A stretch of 64,000 nucleotides of DNA. It comes from Thermoanaerobaculia bacterium. Lineage in GTDB: Bacteria > Acidobacteriota > Thermoanaerobaculia > Multivoradales > JAIOJS01. This document shows, in pieces, positions 59,870-64,000 of the stretch. The stretch spans positions 1 through 64,000 of the forward strand of contig JAUIDB010000014.1 in assembly GCA_030429235.1 (NCBI GenBank), read 5' to 3'. Under the pieces are notes generated by a model. It saw only the letters and a list, made by a program, of their open reading frames with translations, was not told where the DNA came from and ran no database searches. Both the position numbers and the translations under genes were made by a program. Every line of letters begins with the position of its first letter. Within the stretch, counting starts at the first letter, position 1.

Positions 59870-61648
59870 ATGAAGATTTTCAAGAAATCACTCCTCGAGA
59901 AGTCGGCGGCAGCGCTCTCGGCGGTCGCTCTGGTCGCCCTGATCGGCGGTTGCTCGACCGACTCTCCCACGGCACCCCAGCAGGGTGGACAAAACCCCGG
60001 CTCTGGCCAGGGCGCGGCGGGGCAGTGGATCATCACTGTGACCGCCAGTCCCTCGACGATCGAACTCGCCAGCGACACGCCGACGAGCACGATCGGGGTC
60101 GAAATCGTACAGTCGGGAACGGGAGCGGCGCCCCCGGAAGGTACCCTCTTCCAGCTGAGCGTGACCAACGGCACCGTGGGCGGTGCTTCGACTATCAACG
60201 GTCAACTCAGCCGCGGCCGCTTCGCGACTCTCTTCGAGGCGTCGACTCCAGGTACGGCTGTGATTACGGCCCAGTTGGAGCAGAGCATCGGCCAGAAGTT
60301 GATCCAGGTTCTCCACCCGGACGACACCGCTTTCGCAGTGACGCAGGTCGAACCGAACGTCGGCAAACCATCCGGAGGCGAGATCATCGCCATTATCGGT
60401 ACCGGGTTCAGGGCCCCGGCCAACGTCAGAATCGGCGGAGCCGATGGCGAGGTGGTTGGAGTTCAGTCGAACCGCATTCGGGTCCGTACGCCACCGTCGG
60501 CGACACCGGTCCCCGTGGGGCAGACGCGGACGGTTGCTATCGACGTCACCATCGGCGTCGGTACGCAGTTCGAAGCATCGAAGTCCCTCTCCGGCATCTT
60601 CACCTATGCTCACGGCGGATCTGGTGACTTCCCGCAGATCCATTCCCTGAGTCCCGACGCCGGTCCGGTGGCCGGTGGTAACACCGTGTTGGCGAGGGGC
60701 TCAGACTTTGGCACCAACCTGAGGATGATGATCCAAGGTAGAGGTGCGACACCGATCGTCGACATGCCGATCATTAGCTCGAGTTCCTCGGCCATCAACT
60801 TCGTGATCCCGGCCGCCAGCTTGTTGGCCCCGCCCTCGAACTGGGACGGCTTCGCCGATGTGTGGGTCCAGGATCTGGACACGGGTCTCGAGAGCAATAA
60901 GGTGCTGTACCACTACGGCGCGACGATCTTCGTCTCCTCCATCGTGCCTTCGTCAGGCACCGCGGCTGGTGGCGATACCGTGACCATCGTGGGCAGCGGC
61001 TTCGAGGCACCACTGCAGGTCTTCATTGGAGACGTTGAGCAGACGGTCCTGACCGTCACGCCGACCGCGATCACGGTGCTGACGGCGCCCGCCGACTTCG
61101 GAGCCTGTGACACGCAGGCATTCGACGTGGTGGTCAAGAGCGTCACCACGGGCGTGGAGTCCGATGGCGACGTCAAATTCACCTACCTGTCAGGCCAACC
61201 GATCGTCGCCTCCGTGAGCCCGGGCAGCCGCCCGCACTCGGGAGGCGGATCGGCCACCATCACCGGTTCCAACTTCGGGATTGGCGGCGGCGGGGCCCAG
61301 GTGAGCTTCGGCTCGGCTGCGGCGAGCAACATCAACGTGGTTTCGGAATCGACGATCACGGTGACGGTGCCTGCCAGTGGGGTAGCTCCTGTAGCCTGTG
61401 ACGACAATGGCGACGGCGTCAGCGGGACTCAGTTCCCGACGACGACGGTACCTGTGACCGTCGTCAACCTGCCACAGGGTTGTACTGGATCTCTCGCGGG
61501 CGCGTTCCTCTACCCGGGCACCGCTTGTGACGAGCCGCCGCCGGTCACCGAGTGCTCCAACGGGATCGATGACGATGGCGACACGTTCATCGACTTCCCG
61601 GCGGATCCGCAGTGCTCGAGTGCAGCGGACGACGACGAGTCGAGCTAA
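59870..61648 (+). CDS. Lipoprotein with a Big-like and four IPT/TIG Ig-like domains
   Basis: A 592-residue surface-type lipoprotein. The lipobox is IGGC after a long hydrophobic signal, followed by a Gly/Gln-rich linker. An invasin-like Ig domain covers about 53-145. Four IPT/TIG-like repeats follow (starts near 155, 258, 350 and 444), each with a Pro/Gly turn such as PNVGKPSGGE, PDAGPVAGGN, PSSGTAAGGD and PGSRPHSGGG. The C-terminus is a Cys-bounded Asp cluster (CSNGIDDDGDTFIDFP) of the type thought to bind Ca2+. Likely an adhesin or a pilus-associated surface protein; the role is inferred from architecture. Confidence 0.88.
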   Translation: MKIFKKSLLEKSAAALSAVALVALIGGCSTDSPTAPQQGGQNPGSGQGAAGQWIITVTASPSTIELASDTPTSTIGVEIVQSGTGAAPPEGTLFQLSVTNGTVGGASTINGQLSRGRFATLFEASTPGTAVITAQLEQSIGQKLIQVLHPDDTAFAVTQVEPNVGKPSGGEIIAIIGTGFRAPANVRIGGADGEVVGVQSNRIRVRTPPSATPVPVGQTRTVAIDVTIGVGTQFEASKSLSGIFTYAHGGSGDFPQIHSLSPDAGPVAGGNTVLARGSDFGTNLRMMIQGRGATPIVDMPIISSSSSAINFVIPAASLLAPPSNWDGFADVWVQDLDTGLESNKVLYHYGATIFVSSIVPSSGTAAGGDTVTIVGSGFEAPLQVFIGDVEQTVLTVTPTAITVLTAPADFGACDTQAFDVVVKSVTTGVESDGDVKFTYLSGQPIVASVSPGSRPHSGGGSATITGSNFGIGGGGAQVSFGSAAASNINVVSESTITVTVPASGVAPVACDDNGDGVSGTQFPTTTVPVTVVNLPQGCTGSLAGAFLYPGTACDEPPPVTECSNGIDDDGDTFIDFPADPQCSSAADDDESS

Positions 61649-61673
61649 CACTCCACACCAAACAACACAGGGC

Positions 61674-61704
61674 GGGGCGGTCTTCCTAGACGGAGGACCG
61701 CCCC
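61674..61704 (+). terminator. Long GC hairpin after the TIG-domain gene
   Basis: GGGGCGGTCTTCC, loop TAGAC, GGAGGACCGCCCC: a 13-bp stem with one G-U pair, 25 bp after the stop. It has no U-run, so termination may be partial, and a -10-like TATACT follows 6 bp later. Confidence 0.6.
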
Positions 61705-61710
61705 GTTCCG

Positions 61711-61716
61711 TATACT
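61711..61716 (+). promoter_or_regulatory. Candidate -10 element for the invasin-domain lipoprotein gene
   Basis: TATACT ends 8 nt before the ATG at 61725, a leaderless geometry. The region upstream is the terminator hairpin, and no -35 can be recognised. Confidence 0.35.
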
Positions 61717-61724
61717 CGGCCGCC

Positions 61725-62447
61725 ATGCTGAAGAAGAGTTCACTCGCCGCCAAGAACGTCTGTGCCCTGTTGGCTGCCGCCGCGGCCTTGGTCGGGGTCA
61801 ACGCCTGTGGGAAGGGAACGCCAGTGGCTCCTTCCAGTGCTGTGTTGACCCTCTCGGCCAACCCGATCGAGATCGGTTACGGCGAGATGGCGGTGCTATC
61901 CCTCAGCGCCCTGCGCTCGACAGGGAACCCCGTCAACCCGGGCACCGAGATCGTGCTGACCACGACCCTAGGGTCGGTGCCCAATATCGTGACGACGGAC
62001 GAGCGGGGACTCGCGACGGCCCACCTGACCGCCGGGCAGACCGCCGGGACAGCGACCATCACTGCGGCCTCTGGTGGTGCTACCGCGGTGACGATCACCG
62101 TGGAGATCGGGGAAACCGTCGGCAGCCTGAATCTCACTGGCAAGCCCACCCGGTTCAAATTCACCGGGGGCAGGAGCGAGTTGCGATTGTTCGTGCTCGA
62201 TCGAGACGGACAGCCGCTCTCCGGCGCCTCGGTCTTCTTCTCGTCCACGGCGGGCAGGCTGGACTCTGGCGGCCAGGCGGTTCCGAGCAATGGACAGGGC
62301 GAAGCCACGGATACACTCCGCCTGAACAAGGCAGAAGCGGCCCTGGTGGCCGGGGGTAGTGTCCAGGTGACCGCGCGGGTGGTCGTCGGTGGGGTCGAGA
62401 GTACGACCTCGATCGATCTTCCCGTCGATCCGGCTCCCGCTCCCTAG
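61725..62447 (+). CDS. Lipoprotein with two invasin/Big-like Ig domains
   Basis: A 240-residue lipoprotein. Signal with lipobox VNAC (ALLAAAAALVGVNAC), then a TPVAPSS linker similar to the TDSPTAP linker of the preceding protein. Two Ig-like domains follow, about 40-130 (LTLSANPIEIGYGEM, TTDERGLATAHLTAG) and 133-235 (LFVLDRDGQPLSGASVFF, NGQGEATDTLRL), of the type found in intimin/invasin repeats. No Shine-Dalgarno. It continues the cluster of surface proteins after pilQ. Confidence 0.82.
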   Translation: MLKKSSLAAKNVCALLAAAAALVGVNACGKGTPVAPSSAVLTLSANPIEIGYGEMAVLSLSALRSTGNPVNPGTEIVLTTTLGSVPNIVTTDERGLATAHLTAGQTAGTATITAASGGATAVTITVEIGETVGSLNLTGKPTRFKFTGGRSELRLFVLDRDGQPLSGASVFFSSTAGRLDSGGQAVPSNGQGEATDTLRLNKAEAALVAGGSVQVTARVVVGGVESTTSIDLPVDPAPAP

Positions 62448-62554
62448 CCCACGGGACTCTGCCGGCGCTGGGATCTGCCCGATCGGCCGCTTGCGGTCGG
62501 TAGTAGAAGCCTGCCCCCGACCCGGTCTCGAGCCGCAGGTACGTCGCCGCTTCC

Positions 62555-62563
62555 TGCTATACT
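62555..62563 (+). promoter_or_regulatory. Candidate extended -10 promoter for the TPR gene
   Basis: TGCTATACT, a TGn extended -10, 28 nt before the ATG in the 144-bp gap after the lipoprotein. No clear -35. Confidence 0.45.
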
Positions 62564-62591
62564 GCAGCGGCTTTCTGAGTACCCAAAGGCT

Positions 62592-64000
62592 ATGGCTGAC
62601 AACCCAATCGGAGACCACCGCCTCGCGAGCTTGCGACACCGCTGGGAGCAGGATCCCTCATCCCGGCTATTCGTTCAGCTGGCGGAGGCACATCGACGTC
62701 GCGGAGAGGTGACCGAGGCGTTGGAGGTCCTGGATCGGGGCCTCACGTTTCATCCCAATTACCTCTCGGCCAAGATCGTTCGGGCGCGCTGTCAACTCGA
62801 ACTCGGCCGAGCCGGGGAGGCGCGGGAGGAACTCGAGTCCGTGGTGTCTAGGGACCCGACCCATCTCGTGGCAGGTCAGCTCCTGGTGGAGACGCACCTC
62901 CAACTCGGTGACCGGTCGCGAGCCCTCGAGGCTCTGGAGCGCTATCGTCTACTCGGCGCTGGCGGAGACGAGTTCGACGAACTCGAACGGCGAGCGACCG
63001 GCTTCGAGCAGGCGGAGGCGGCCTCGGCTTTGGACCTTCTGGTGCCGGGTCCAGAGCCGGCCGTGGTACCTGTCGAGGCTTCTGAGACCTCCCGGGACGC
63101 ACCGAAGGAGCCGGAGCGGGTCGAAGCAGCGGAGCCCCCGCCTCGCGAGCCGCTACGAGCCGTCGCCGGTGCCCCGTTCGATCTGCCGCCGTCTCCTGAG
63201 CCCCGCTGGGCCCCGCTGCTCGGGGAGGAATCGCGGGTGTTGGTGCGCTGGGGGGCGTCCAGTCCGTTCGGAGGATCGACTCAGATACCGAGCGGCCGCA
63301 TCGCCGGGCAGCTGTTCGAGGAGGCACCCCAGCCGGCCGCCTCCCCGATCGCACTGGAGCACCCGGTGGCGACCCTCCCGGAGCCAGCCGGAGCCTCCGA
63401 ATCGGAACCCGAACCGAAGCCCGACCGAGCCGAGGCCGCCGACCTCTCCGACGCAGAACCGATCGTCTCGGCCACGCTGGGAGAACTCTACCTTCGCCAA
63501 GGGCACCACTCCGAGGCGTTGGCCGTCTTCGAGCAGGTGCTGGAGCGGGACCCGGAAGACTCGGCTGCCCTCAGAGGGCTCGACCAGTTGCGGGAACTCT
63601 CTACTGCGGATTCCGACCCGGACGAGGAGCCCGGGAGTGTGGCCGAGCTGTCAGCAGCCGAAGCCCCTACCGACGTAGAGGAGGCATCCGAGGACACGAC
63701 AACCGTCCTCCCCGGGGAGTTTGTTCCCACTTCGCCAACCCTCGAGGAAGGGGAGGAGGCGCCGATGGATACGGTTCCGCACGACGACGTGGATCTTCCA
63801 GCGCCCTCGAGCGAGCCAGAGGAACTGGCGGTGGTCGAACTCGAAGAATCCCCACAGGACCCAGAAGAGCTCACAGCCGAGGAGGCTGACGGGGATGAGG
63901 TAGCCGTCGCCGAGCCGGCGTCGGCGATGGAACTCGACCCGGACCACTCTCCGGCGCACGACGAGGCCGGAGCCGACTCGGAACAGGGAGCGGTGGAGCC
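62592..64000 (+). CDS. TPR protein with long acidic/Pro-rich region (cut by window end)
   Basis: Open from ATG 62592 to the end of the window (469 codons). Residues 1-130 hold three TPR-like helix pairs (SRLFVQLAEAHRRRGEVTEA, YLSAKIVRARCQLELG and ending QLGDRSRALEALERY). Residues 140-285 are Pro/Glu/Ala-rich. A further TPR (ATLGELYLRQGHHSEAL) lies at about 296-335. After that the protein is highly acidic with little structure. No signal peptide or TM, so it is probably cytoplasmic. It follows the pil cluster but has its own promoter candidate. Function unknown; the C-terminal part is outside the window. Confidence 0.8.
   Translation, partial: MADNPIGDHRLASLRHRWEQDPSSRLFVQLAEAHRRRGEVTEALEVLDRGLTFHPNYLSAKIVRARCQLELGRAGEAREELESVVSRDPTHLVAGQLLVETHLQLGDRSRALEALERYRLLGAGGDEFDELERRATGFEQAEAASALDLLVPGPEPAVVPVEASETSRDAPKEPERVEAAEPPPREPLRAVAGAPFDLPPSPEPRWAPLLGEESRVLVRWGASSPFGGSTQIPSGRIAGQLFEEAPQPAASPIALEHPVATLPEPAGASESEPEPKPDRAEAADLSDAEPIVSATLGELYLRQGHHSEALAVFEQVLERDPEDSAALRGLDQLRELSTADSDPDEEPGSVAELSAAEAPTDVEEASEDTTTVLPGEFVPTSPTLEEGEEAPMDTVPHDDVDLPAPSSEPEELAVVELEESPQDPEELTAEEADGDEVAVAEPASAMELDPDHSPAHDEAGADSEQGAVE

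Noticed and set aside
1-64000. Mobile elements, phage genes, toxin-antitoxin or defence islands
   Set aside because: No transposase, integrase, restriction, Cas or toxin-antitoxin motif was recognised, and no long direct repeats or att-like tRNA sites were seen.

Overview
The window looks like a stretch of core chromosome from a GC-rich, diderm (Gram-negative type) bacterium. Supporting genes are an outer-membrane lipoprotein carrier (LolA), a PilQ secretin with the PilMNOP alignment complex, an LpxL-type acyltransferase and many predicted lipoproteins. GTG and TTG starts, 4-bp stop/start overlaps (ATGA, GTGA, TTGA) and short operons are common. The gene mix (Thermus-like isoleucyl-tRNA synthetase, DUF4199 with a membrane-anchored LuxR regulator, pilMNOPQ followed by Ig-like lipoproteins) makes me favour an Acidobacteriota member, perhaps Thermoanaerobaculia. 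That placement is inference from protein character, not a database result. I see no rRNA or tRNA gene, CRISPR array, insertion sequence, phage or plasmid gene.

Layout. 1-9164: translation and replication housekeeping: an alpha/beta hydrolase and ileS (minus), then def, rlmH, a DksA/TraR zinc-finger gene and holA (plus), facing mutM, udk and an SLC13-type transporter (minus), then an OsmC protein. 9301-22473: envelope and signalling genes: a glycosyltransferase with a PIG-L-like partner, a secreted spondin-domain protein, an OmpR/histidine-kinase pair, a membrane-tethered LuxR regulator beside a DUF4199 protein, a large double glycosyltransferase translationally coupled to a sulfatase-like hydrolase, a small secreted protein and a beta-lactamase-fold hydrolase. 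22479-30207: a glutamate-cysteine-ligase-like/CBS fusion, the three-subunit proton-translocating transhydrogenase, and modABC. 30256-45593: an S10 peptidase, tmk-holB, a SurA/DsbA-like fusion, then manC, an acyltransferase, trmB, an ABC exporter half and an SDR39U1 protein in one tight run, a di-haem oxidoreductase, an HD hydrolase, a dicarboxylate symporter, folK and a FYDLN_acid protein. 45720-53530: lolA-tgt, yajC-secD-secF with a clear intrinsic terminator, rel, and rpmB on the other strand. 53957-64000: pilMNOPQ, three secreted or lipoprotein genes with Ig-like folds, and a TPR protein cut by the window end.

How the genes work together. Most units are conventional: ribosome and tRNA maturation (rlmH, tgt, trmB, ileS, def), replication clamp loading (holA, holB, tmk), Sec export with outer-membrane lipoprotein sorting, and stringent control (rel). 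The least explained material is the set of Ig-like lipoproteins behind pilQ, the 426-bp structured gap before pilM, the LuxR/DUF4199 pair with a palindrome between them, the SecF insertion, the folK start inside the acidic tail of its neighbour, and a recurring arrangement in which a -10-like hexamer lies 6-10 nt before start codons that mostly lack a Shine-Dalgarno, as expected for leaderless mRNAs.
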